From contig JAUMTW010000006.1 in NCBI GenBank assembly GCA_030531005.1, positions 124,001-188,000 of the forward strand: a stretch of DNA of 64,000 nt. Direction: 5' to 3'. Under the pieces are notes generated by a model. The model ran no database searches. It worked only from the letters and a program-made list of their open reading frames with translations, and was not told the DNA's origin. Position numbers and translations under genes: made by a program. How positions within the stretch are numbered: the stretch's first letter is position 1; the number at the start of each line of letters is the position of its first letter. Below, in pieces: positions 37,431 through 45,512 of the stretch. This stretch comes from Corynebacterium sp. (GTDB taxonomy: Bacteria; Actinomycetota; Actinomycetes; Mycobacteriales; Mycobacteriaceae).

Positions 37431-37474
37431 AAAAGCCCCCCGAGGGTGCTTGGGGGGGGTGTGCTTTTTCATGT
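37426..37474. terminator. Bidirectional terminator after HTH gene copy B
   Basis: CATGAAAAAGCCCCCC pairs with GGGGGG...GCTTTTTCATG (right arm with one extra base). The stem starts inside the HTH gene stop and includes a G8 run. Confidence 0.85.
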
Positions 37475-37554
37475 CAAAAAAATCTAATAAGTCAGTATAG
37501 TCGCTAAGACAGATAATGTCACATATCGTGGCTATGCCAAGGCTGGAGGAGAGG

Positions 37555-38091
37555 GAAGCACTCCAGGCCGCCTGAACCGGTAGGAAGCCAAACTAAAAAA
37601 CCCCTCCCGCTAACACCGGGGCAGAGTGATCCGTTAGAGGGGCTGTTTTAACGAGCTTAAAAACAGCAGGTGCTCCTCATGATCGTGAGATATGAGGGTG
37701 AGGGTGTGCCGCACCTGGCCAGTAGAAGTACGGGCGACAGCAAATGAGATTGATACTGTCCGAGAGTTGTAAGCACATGTTGCCACTGCCGAGAAGTAAT
37801 GCCCTTGGCCACTACAATTTGACCGACCGACGCGATCGACGCGAGAGTTAAACCATAGATACCCTAGTGCCCTTTGATCTTGTCCATTTTATGGATAGAG
37901 GCACAGGCCTCCTTCCTGCAGCTCCCTTTGCCAGCTATCCAGGTAGCACAGAGTCGCTGTAAAGCATTTACAGCGACTCTAAGCTGAATGAACAGCTTAA
38001 ACCAGCACTAAACAGCATGATGGAGGTAGGGGAGATGAGAGAAGGAAACAAACACAGTATGAAAACGTTCAGCGAAAATTCATTGAGCCAC
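37555..38091. repeat. Conserved non-coding block, candidate replication origin, copy C, with perfect hairpin
   Basis: Same elements and order as copy B. The hairpin that is imperfect in B is perfect here: AGAGTCGCTGTAAA at 37950-37963, loop GCA, exact complement at 37967-37980. The block ends at the stop codon of the deleted rep copy. Confidence 0.65.
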
Positions 38092-38271
38092 CTATAGTAA
38101 CTGCTCTTGCACTACTTCAACAGCCTGCTGTAGCACCTTATCCGGTGGTGCGACTATCTCTTCGATCCTGTGAATTCTCCGCCGAAGCCGTTATCAGCTA
38201 ACCGCGAGACTACTTAACTTGCTACAGAAGTTGCCGATCTTTTCCGTGTCTTTCTTCGATGATGTCGCGAT
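38092..38271 (-). pseudogene. CRESS-type rep, internally deleted copy
   Basis: The last ~25 codons (to EQLL-stop at 38092) are joined near 38170 to the first ~30 codons, removing the segment equivalent to 34467-35263, about 800 bp. The former ATG is ATC. Flanks match the intact copy on both sides, so this is a deleted duplicate of the same replicon. Confidence 0.8.
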
Positions 38272-38335
38272 AAAAATGCTCTATGAGCTCAATCTTTATC
38301 CATTTTGCCACAGCTACAAAAGGCGCCTGGCAACA

Positions 38336-38402
38336 CCTTGAGCTACGTCATAAGCTGGAACCCGTGGAACAGAAGCTACATGCTAAAGAAGAGCAATTGG
38401 CC
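38336..38402 (+). pseudogene. HTH plus coiled-coil gene fragment, copy C
   Basis: A 67-bp piece of the coiled-coil region (LELRHKLEPVEQKLHAKEEQ) is joined directly to rep-flanking sequence by a second deletion. Confidence 0.7.
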
Positions 38403-38724
38403 ACTTGTTTTCTGGTGCTCGGGAAAGGCATGTTTGATCTCCGCGGCTGGTCCTGCGCGGATTACTGAACCGCAATGAGGGCATGACCAAATTGATCCGC
38501 ACCTCTCGATACCGGTTTATCCAGCCGGGCGGGTGCTGTCATGCATGATCCCTACGCCTTGGCTAAGCGTCCAAGAACACCGCGCGGGGCAGACATGGCG
38601 TGGTTGATCGGATTGGATCGTGTCTACTGCAAGGGGTGCGAGAAACTCGCCAGATTTCCGCTAACGCTCCCACCATTTCAAGCTCAGCTTTTGGGCTCTG
38701 ACCTGGGGTGGCTGCATTATTCGC

Positions 38725-38752
38725 GAACAATGAACAATGAACAATGAACAAT
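38725..38752. repeat. Tandem heptanucleotide repeat GAACAAT x4
   Basis: Four exact copies of GAACAAT, followed by further degenerate copies up to about 38785. Confidence 0.9.
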
Positions 38753-39736
38753 CAACCATGAACACGGATCAATGAACAATCATGGGGCGCTCGCGCGCCC
38801 GTGCTCACTGCCCGGGTTCCTGGGCGTAGAGAGCTGGAGATTGGGAGGGGAGGCCAGCAGTGCGCGCGCAATCATCTCACCCACGATTTGTATGTGCGTG
38901 TCTGGCGGTGAGCATCGTGGGACTGCGCCTCAAACCCCGCCAGTATGGGGCTTAACGCCCCATACCCCCAAAAAATTCTTTTTAGTGGTCGGCCAAAATA
39001 TTTTCGCCACTGACTCCAGATCGGAACTAAAAAGTTCGGTACACTATGGGTAGATCAATTTGCGGGGGCGATAACCTGTGCCACTCGTGTCTTTGGCGGT
39101 ATTCGTTTGGCTCGCTTCCGCGCGCTCTCTGACTGTTTCAGGCTGAGCCCGTGCTCTTGTCTCTTAGGACTCATTGGCAACCCTCGTACGCTCTTTCGCG
39201 CTCCGCTTTCGTTTAGCCGACCGTCCCCGTCTTGTTCGGCCTCACTGATTTTTCAGCGCCCAAGTGACATCACACTATATGCACTTTTAGTCTGAACGAT
39301 TGAGATGGATTTATCTTGGGGTGCGCTAGCGTAAACTAACTGCGGCATCTGGTGCTTCGTCCGCGTTCTCCGGCTCGGTTCTTCCTCGCGCGTTAGCGCG
39401 TCGATGAGTTGAACAGTGGCATACCGTCGCCGATGCCGTCGGGGCGTGAGAGTAAATCTTGTGCACCGGTCATCGTCTTCGTCAGACAGTTCCATCGGTG
39501 GGCGGATCATCGCTAGCTCCGTCCCAGCCTCCTACGCCGACGGGCGTCAATTGGGCTTTGACGCATATCCCTTGAGCGGCGTGCTCTTCCTCTCTCCGGC
39601 GTAACAATAAACCTTCCTCTGATATTTGGCTATAGCAAGGAAGGGGGCAAGCTGGATTAAGAGTTTGTTATAAGAGTGAAACAGCGAGGCCTAAGTTGCG
39701 AGCCAACATGGGTGAGCTAACGGACATCACGGGGCA

Positions 39737-39955
39737 GTGTGGCTTGAGTATGCAGGCGGCGAGGGTGCGACATCGCTTGTCCTTAATAACTCAATGTTCT
39801 TTTTGTTTTCAAACGAAAGGCGCGGGGTAGTGCTTGAAAGCTTTGGCCATGGTCGTTTCCAAGCTGCGATAAACGCACCTAACATGTTGAAACACAGCAT
39901 GAAAAGTCTTGGGTGTGTCGGGGTCTTTCGCGCGAAAGACACTTCAACACGGTAG
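39737..39955 (+). CDS. Possible hypothetical protein (72 aa)
   Basis: GTG 39737 gives MWLEYAGGEGATSLVLNNSM. The composition is protein-like (alternating hydrophobic/charged, SFGHGRFQAAINAPNMLKHS), with no transmembrane helix and no recognised family. The upstream ribosome binding site is weak. It may be a fragment. Confidence 0.3.
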   Translation: MWLEYAGGEGATSLVLNNSMFFLFSNERRGVVLESFGHGRFQAAINAPNMLKHSMKSLGCVGVFRAKDTSTR

Positions 39956-40022
39956 TTTGGCGCGCTGCCGAGGCCTTTGTGTGTCGGGCAAGTAAGCCAA
40001 GACCCAGGAGAAGAAGATTATG

Positions 40023-40313
40023 CTAGAGCAAAATTGACACCAAAATATAACATCCAACGCAAGTCAATATTGCATTAGCGACGAGCAGAAAAGGATGGAA
40101 ACCTGCTCCATTATGGTTTTTCTTCGCGAGAGCGTTAAGTGCATATGACGATAGAATGCCGGTGGCTATGGATGCCATGGTGAGTGCACCGATTGCTCCA
40201 GCCCCGTTTCTTAATGCTGAAAAGATGAATATAAGGACGCTAACTATCCATGCGCCGATAATTCCGCGCAGCGCTGCTTGGGCATTGAACTCAAGATAGT
40301 TTGTTTTCCTCAT
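40023..40313 (-). CDS. Small membrane protein of cassette 5 (96 aa)
   Basis: MRKTNYLEFNAQAALRGIIG starts a protein with three helices (GIIGAWIVSVLIFIFSAL; AIGALTMASIATGILSSYAL; FLLVANAILTCVGCYILVSI). GAGGTAACATTC lies upstream. It starts 33 bp after the secreted gene. Candidate immunity protein. Confidence 0.7.
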   Translation of the reverse strand: MRKTNYLEFNAQAALRGIIGAWIVSVLIFIFSALRNGAGAIGALTMASIATGILSSYALNALAKKNHNGAGFHPFLLVANAILTCVGCYILVSILL

Positions 40314-40346
40314 GAATGTTACCTCCGAATTATGGCGAAGCCGTAT

Positions 40347-40858
40347 TTAGCATTGCGTACCGAGTGCTGCCCAAAATGCTCCAGCTGCTGCGCCAGCAGC
40401 TATGCCAGCCGGACCTGCGACAGTTCCTGCTGCTGCAGACCACAGCGCGCTATGGCCCACTCCTGCAATGCCTGTGGCTACTTGGCAAGAATTAGGGCGC
40501 TTCAAATTCTTGGTCTTAAGACTTTTGACTTGTGGGGTAGCCGGTGCGGATTCGTTATGTGCATGGGTCTGCACTTCGCTCAAGCTAAACACGTAGTGTT
40601 CATCATTGTCTGCCGTTATCTCGATCGTGTCTTCACTCACATCCACTTGGATAAGGGCAGTTACTCCGTTGGCGAGTGTAACGACTTGTGAAGCTTTATC
40701 AGCTATATCGCCAATGATTGCACTTTCATAGACGATAGTAGAAGTGTCTGATTCTGACGCTATTGTGTATCACTTGAAGTTGCGTCAGTAGCTGGTGGTG
40801 TGACGATAGCAGTAGCAGCTAACAATACGGAAATAGCTAGGGCGCTATTTTTCATAGT
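40347..40858 (-). pseudogene. Secreted precursor-like protein of cassette 5, frameshift at a CA repeat
   Basis: ATG 40858 (AAAGGAG upstream) encodes the signal peptide MKNSALAISVLLAATAIVTP, then ATDATSSDTQ-stop. Removing one CA from ACACA continues as IASESDTSTIVYESAIIGDI through VDVSEDTIEITADNDEHYVF. The C-terminus is a Gly/Ala-rich hydrophobic peptide from NSCQVATGIAGVG to the final AFWAALGTQC, with 44 residues between the two Cys. That layout parallels cassette 1. A disulfide-closed, glycine-zipper-like membrane-active peptide is plausible; no known bacteriocin family was recognised. Confidence 0.65.
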
Positions 40859-41833
40859 TTCTCCTTTCGGGGGTGGATAATGTTTAGGGTATTGAAGTTT
40901 GAAATAAAAGTCACGCAATTTTATGCAATAATTGCTTACAAATAGGATAGTGCCAGGCGGCAAGGTAATTTTCTTTCTCTTAAGGAGAACGTTTTATGTA
41001 CCCCCTAAAGTAGGTAATTGCTGTGTTGGGCTGATTTCCCTGTTAGATAACATACAAGTGAGATGTAGTACAAAGGGGGTGGTGGAAGCGCCGGGATTTT
41101 TGAGCCAAAACAATTCAACATAGAAGTTTGTATGTCATTGAGGCTCATATCAATGGGGGTATGTAAATCGGGGCAAGAAGATCGAAGTCTTGCATCCGCC
41201 TTTGATCTGGCGGGAAAATAAAAACATGCCCTTTGCATTATCACTGGTGGATGCGTGTGGTCGTGAAAACCATTAGCGAGTTTTTTCTAGGTTTAATCCT
41301 AGTAGTTACGTCTACGTCTTTTGCTTTTGGGCGCAGTTAGGTACTCCAACAACGTAAGTCGAGGGCAATTCAGCTCACCTGTCATCAATTTCGAAGCCGT
41401 AGCGCCACCAGGTATCACAAATTCTCGGCGTTTTGATACGCGACGATCAGCCGCCTGGCCGGGGTATTGTGATAATTGGGGATTGTTCAAACAGTAAACT
41501 GCACCCTGCTTATTTTCTGTGCAATGTTCGTCGGTGTCATGTTGGCAGCAAAACTTCGGTAACCGTTGCGTTAATCTATATCGGTGCGACGGCCTAGTTG
41601 CGGATTGATAGATTATTCGCGTTTAAGTGCCATTCAGTAGCCTGTGAGTAAAATGGGTTCAATGCAATGGTCACGTGGTGGATGGAGATTCCAGTGCTGG
41701 GCCAGCCGGGGGCAGCGTTTGATGATTTGGATTCTAGTAATCCAATGACCGACTATGGTATGCGCCAATTTTTCAATGGGGCAGGTGTTTCCATCAATCA
41801 ATACTAGAGTTCAAATCTTGCTTGAAAACAAAC
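40859..41833. other. Right end of the island
   Basis: The first 100 bp match the leaders of cassettes 1 and 3. At about 41175-41222 AGTCTTGCATCCGCCTTTGA is a fragment of the element that opens the candidate-origin blocks. The rest up to the rpsT terminator has no supported gene. Confidence 0.45.
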
Positions 41834-41874
41834 AAAAACCCGGAGGTGCCTTCGATCTAAAGGAACCTCCGGGG
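41834..41874 (-). terminator. Intrinsic terminator of rpsT
   Basis: CCCGGAGGT/ACCTCCGGG with an inner CCTT/AAGG extension, followed on the minus strand by TTTTTGTTTG. It lies 78 bp after the rpsT stop and is taken as the right border of core sequence. Confidence 0.9.
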
Positions 41875-41951
41875 CTATGTAATTAGCATCTCGTATGCAC
41901 ATTCTACCTCCGCTAAGAAAGTGGGGTAGTGGGGTGCGCTGCGAAATGGAA

Positions 41952-42215
41952 TTAGCTCATCTTGTTGAAAGCCAGCGCCATAGCGGACTTCTTGTTGGCA
42001 GCGTTGTTGCGGTGCAGTACGCCTTTGGACACAGCCTTGTCCAAGGAGCGGGAAGCAACGCGTAGCTGCTGCTCTGCGATTTCCTTGTTGCCAGCCTCTA
42101 CAGCTTCGCGGAACTTACGGATGTCGGTACGAACTGCGGAACGGACAGCCTTGTTGCGCAGACGTGCCTTTTCGTTGGTGAGAATACGCTTCTTCTTGGA
42201 CTTGATATTAGCCAT
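41952..42215 (-). CDS. rpsT: 30S ribosomal protein S20
   Basis: 87 residues, [20 protein letters not shown] at the N-terminus and highly basic throughout, binding 16S rRNA. AAGAGGTAT lies upstream of the ATG. Monocistronic with its own terminator. It is the first conserved gene to the right of the island. Confidence 0.97.
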   Translation of the reverse strand: MANIKSKKKRILTNEKARLRNKAVRSAVRTDIRKFREAVEAGNKEIAEQQLRVASRSLDKAVSKGVLHRNNAANKKSAMALAFNKMS

Positions 42216-42271
42216 GGTATATACCTCTTACATTCTTGCATTAAGTCAGCCTCTAGTCCTGCCCAATCCCT

Positions 42272-42288
42272 GATGCTTGAAAAGCATC
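42272..42288 (-). promoter_or_regulatory. Hairpin in the rpsT leader
   Basis: GATGCTT/AAGCATC with a 3-nt loop, 57 bp before the rpsT start. S20 is autoregulated in other bacteria; whether this hairpin does that is unknown. Confidence 0.35.
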
Positions 42289-42538
42289 GTCGGAACACCA
42301 GGAGCAACCCCAAGGTCTTGGCCGCCACCGCTGGAATTCAGGGGAACTAAAGAACGTGAATGGACTTGGTGTCGTAAACCAGTGATAGTCGCAAGGACTG
42401 CACGATTGACAACCTGTACGACTTTAGCAGGCGGGAACGAGAAAAGCCAGCTGAAAAACGCATCAGAGTGAGGTTCAAGCGTCGTAGCGCAGTGTGGCAG
42501 CAGTTACCGATCAACATCCCCAGCAATAGCCAGTAAAT

Positions 42539-43057
42539 TTAGCTCCAGCCATAGTCAGTGCGCAGGCGATTCGCAATACGTTCAAAACGGCTGTGCGGCA
42601 CAATCGTGCCCTGGCGGCGAATGCTGGTTGCTGGTACGGCAATAACCTTATCCAGGCGTACCCAACATGGCCTGCCCGCTTCATCCCAGGGGCCAGAACC
42701 AATATCGATCCAGTGCGGATCCTTGGCGTTCTCGGTATTCGGCGATACCAGCAAGCCTAAAATGTGTTGGTGTTGGTGGCCTACAACAATCATGGCGCGT
42801 TCCAAATGCGACTTTGGTTCTGGGCCGCAGGGTGCCCAGAACCATACCACTTCACCCGGGTCTGCTTCGCCATCCATGTCCGGGCCATAAACTAAGGTGC
42901 GTGCACAAGACTGACTGGCATACACCATGCAGCGATCTGGGCGGTAAGAGGAAGTCACCGTGTTTGAGAGGCGTTGATGGCGCGCGAGCCCTAAACGGTC
43001 ACGCAAAAGATCGAGACCTTCATCCAATTTGGTGCGTCGATGTCGGTGTGTCCGCAT
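42539..43057 (-). CDS. PemK/MazF-fold protein, probable growth inhibitor-like
   Basis: 172 residues from ATG 43057 (MRTHRHRRTKLDEGLDLLRD; GAGGGG upstream). The middle resembles the PemK barrel: GEVVWFWAPCGPEPKSHLER then AMIVVGHQHQHILGLLVSPN, and DKVIAVPATSIRRQG near the end. It diverges from lepA and lies beside rpsT, as its orthologue does in other corynebacteria. No antitoxin gene is adjacent, so a housekeeping role is as likely as a toxin-antitoxin role. Confidence 0.7.
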   Translation of the reverse strand: MRTHRHRRTKLDEGLDLLRDRLGLARHQRLSNTVTSSYRPDRCMVYASQSCARTLVYGPDMDGEADPGEVVWFWAPCGPEPKSHLERAMIVVGHQHQHILGLLVSPNTENAKDPHWIDIGSGPWDEAGRPCWVRLDKVIAVPATSIRRQGTIVPHSRFERIANRLRTDYGWS

Positions 43058-43174
43058 GTGGCATCCCCTCAAAAAATCCGGCTTAAAAGTAGTGTATGCC
43101 CACTCTAGGTGCGTCGCCAAGTGCTCTCGGGTACGCTATGGGGGATAATATCTAGAAAGGCTACTAATTCCCTC

Positions 43175-45022
43175 ATGGCAGAGAAGTTCGCTGAACAGAC
43201 CTTTACCGACCCCGCGCAAATTCGCAATTTCTGCATTATTGCGCATATCGACCACGGTAAGTCCACCCTGGCTGATCGAATTCTGCAGCTTTCCAACGTC
43301 GTTGATGCCCGTGATATGCGCGATCAATACCTTGACAACATGGATATCGAGCGCGAACGTGGCATCACTATTAAAGCCCAGAATGTTCGCTTGCCTTGGA
43401 TTCCTCGCAGTGGAAAGCACAAGGGCGAGAAGATCGTTATGCAGATGATCGACACTCCTGGCCACGTGGACTTCACTTATGAAGTATCCCGAGCCTTGGA
43501 AGCCTGTGAAGGGGCAGTATTGCTCGTTGATGCGGCCCAAGGCATCGAAGCCCAAACCTTGGCCAACCTGTATCTGGCTATAGAAAACGATCTGGAAATA
43601 ATTCCAGTTCTCAACAAGATCGATCTTCCTGCTGCCGATCCAGAAAAGTACGCGTTCGAATTAGCTAATATCATCGGTTGTGAACCAGAAGACGTGCTGC
43701 GTGTTTCCGGTAAAACTGGTGAAGGCGTAGCAGAACTGCTTGATGCCGTAGCAGAACTTATCCCGGCACCAAGCAGTGAGTTTGACGATGATGCCCCAGC
43801 GCGTGCGATGATTTTTGACTCCGTTTACGACACTTACCGCGGTGTGGTCACCTATATCCGTATGATCGACGGCAAGCTGGAGCCACGCCAGAAGATTACG
43901 ATGATGTCCTCTGGCGCTATCCACGAACTCCTCGAGATCGGCATCGTCTCTCCAACGCCAAAAAAGTGCAAAGGCTTAGGTCCTGGCGAAGTAGGTTACT
44001 TGATTACCGGTGTGAAAGATGTGCGCCAGTCCAAGGTAGGCGATACCGTAACCTGGGCGCATCATGGTGCTGAAGAACCGCTGCAGGGGTATGAAGAGCC
44101 AAATCCGATGGTGTATTCGGGGCTGTTTCCAATCTCCCAAGCAGATTTTCCGGATTTGCGTGATGCCCTCGAAAAGCTACAGCTCAATGATGCATCCCTG
44201 ACTTTCGAACCAGAGACTTCAGTAGCGTTGGGATTCGGCTTTCGTTGTGGCTTCTTAGGTCTGTTGCATATGGAGATCACCCGTGATCGGCTACAGCGAG
44301 AATTCGATTTGGACTTGATTTCGACTGCGCCTTCAGTGAACTACCGTGTTATTGCTGAAGACGGCTCCGAGACACGCGTGCACAACCCCTCGGATTGGCC
44401 AGCTGGCAAGCTTAATGAGGTGTGGGAACCAATCGTGAAGACCACCATCATTGTGCCTTCAGATTTCGTGGGGACCACCATGGAACTGTGCCAGTCTAAG
44501 CGCGGCCAAATGGGTGGCATGGATTATCTGTCTGAGGACCGTGTAGAGCTGCGATATACCATGCCGCTCGGTGAGATTATTTTCGATTTCTTTGATAATT
44601 TGAAGTCCCGTACCAAGGGTTATGCTTCTTTGAATTACGAAGAGGCAGGCGAGCAGATCTCTGATCTAGTGAAGGTCGATATTCTGCTCCAGGGTGATCC
44701 TGTGGATGCATTCTCGGCCATTGTGCACCGGGATAATGCTCAGTGGTATGGAAATAAGATGACCAAAAAGCTCAAAGAGCTTATCCCTCGTCAGCAATTC
44801 GAAGTCCCAGTGCAGGCAGCCATTGGGTCGAAGATCATTGCGCGTGAAAATATTCGTGCCTTGCGCAAAGATGTGCTCGCGAAGTGCTATGGCGGTGACA
44901 TTTCTCGAAAGCGCAAGCTATTGGAGAAGCAAAAAGAAGGTAAGAAGCGCATGAAGTCCATTGGATCGGTCAGCGTTCCCCAAGAGGCTTTCGTAGCAGC
45001 ATTGTCAACTGATGAAAATTAA
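43175..45022 (+). CDS. lepA: Elongation factor 4 (back-translocase)
   Basis: 615 residues from ATG 43175 ([20 protein letters not shown]). Ribosome-bound translational GTPase. G1 AHIDHGKST, switch [11 protein letters not shown]4 [11 protein letters not shown]; the LepA-specific C-terminal domain is complete, ending [20 protein letters not shown]. The frame extends upstream to 43109, but those codons do not match the family. It diverges from the PemK-like gene and is followed by a terminator. Confidence 0.97.
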   Translation: MAEKFAEQTFTDPAQIRNFCIIAHIDHGKSTLADRILQLSNVVDARDMRDQYLDNMDIERERGITIKAQNVRLPWIPRSGKHKGEKIVMQMIDTPGHVDFTYEVSRALEACEGAVLLVDAAQGIEAQTLANLYLAIENDLEIIPVLNKIDLPAADPEKYAFELANIIGCEPEDVLRVSGKTGEGVAELLDAVAELIPAPSSEFDDDAPARAMIFDSVYDTYRGVVTYIRMIDGKLEPRQKITMMSSGAIHELLEIGIVSPTPKKCKGLGPGEVGYLITGVKDVRQSKVGDTVTWAHHGAEEPLQGYEEPNPMVYSGLFPISQADFPDLRDALEKLQLNDASLTFEPETSVALGFGFRCGFLGLLHMEITRDRLQREFDLDLISTAPSVNYRVIAEDGSETRVHNPSDWPAGKLNEVWEPIVKTTIIVPSDFVGTTMELCQSKRGQMGGMDYLSEDRVELRYTMPLGEIIFDFFDNLKSRTKGYASLNYEEAGEQISDLVKVDILLQGDPVDAFSAIVHRDNAQWYGNKMTKKLKELIPRQQFEVPVQAAIGSKIIARENIRALRKDVLAKCYGGDISRKRKLLEKQKEGKKRMKSIGSVSVPQEAFVAALSTDEN

Positions 45023-45043
45023 GTTCTAGCGATTCGAAAATGG

Positions 45044-45072
45044 CGCCCTAGTTGTCTTGCTAGGGCGTTTTT
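45044..45072 (+). terminator. Intrinsic terminator of lepA
   Basis: CGCCCTAG/CTAGGGCG with an 8-nt loop and five T. Confidence 0.92.
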
Positions 45073-45512
45073 CGTATAAATTTCGAGTTCCGCCCTTGCT
45101 CTTTCAGTACGTCGCGGTAAGACAGGAGCACGGTGTAATTGTGGAGATAAGGAAGGCATTTTCTGAGGGGGTAGATGTTTCTCGTGCTTGCGGCGTCGAT
45201 GGCGCAGCTCATGTGCTTGCGACGCTGTAATTGTGGTTGCGAGTTGTATGGATAATGGAATTGGAATGAATCCACCCTATCTTGGGGTGTCTACTGCAGT
45301 GGGGGACATCGAAGAAAAGCAGGTAAGAACCGTAAACCATAGTTTGTGACGTAAAACATAATACGCGGTGGTTTCGGTGTTCATTATCCTGGGAGTGAGT
45401 AACCGCGGAATTTCAAAGTCATGCAGGTTCATACCGAATCAGCGACGCCCTCATGCGATCCGCGGTAACGATTGCAATTTTGAAACTACTTATAGTAAAG
45501 GAAGTTCATTCC
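45073..45512. other. Intergenic stretch before the dehydrogenase gene
   Basis: 440 bp, no supported gene. AAAGGAAG at its end is the ribosome binding site of the next gene. Confidence 0.4.

Larger units (their letters stand above)
38403..40022. other. Foreign-looking block, no recognised gene
   Basis: About 1.6 kb, much of it GC-richer than the rest of the island. It contains CGCGCG-rich stretches and frames of 60-90 codons on both strands that I cannot assign, e.g. 39253-39510 minus (MIRPPMELSDEDDDRCTRFT) and 39737-39955 plus. No replication, mobilisation or integrase motif was found. It interrupts the plasmid-like sequence between copy C and cassette 5. Confidence 0.4.

Noticed and set aside
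38283..38468. A 61-codon frame starting MSSIFIHFATATKG
   Set aside because: It is a chimera created by the deletion junction between rep-flanking DNA and the coiled-coil fragment.
39253..39510. An 85-codon minus frame (MIRPPMELSDEDDDRCTRFT)
   Set aside because: No ribosome binding site or family match; the GC-rich block gives long frames on both strands by chance.
41640..41830. A tRNA-like GAGTTCAAATCTTG motif before the rpsT terminator
   Set aside because: No matching acceptor, D or anticodon stem could be drawn; no tRNA gene was found anywhere in the window.
18878..41833. CRISPR array or restriction-modification system in the island
   Set aside because: No regularly spaced repeats and no methyltransferase, nuclease or Cas motif were seen.
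42539..43057. A toxin-antitoxin pair at the PemK-like gene
   Set aside because: No antitoxin-sized gene lies next to it, and its place beside rpsT/lepA is conserved, so a classical module is not supported.
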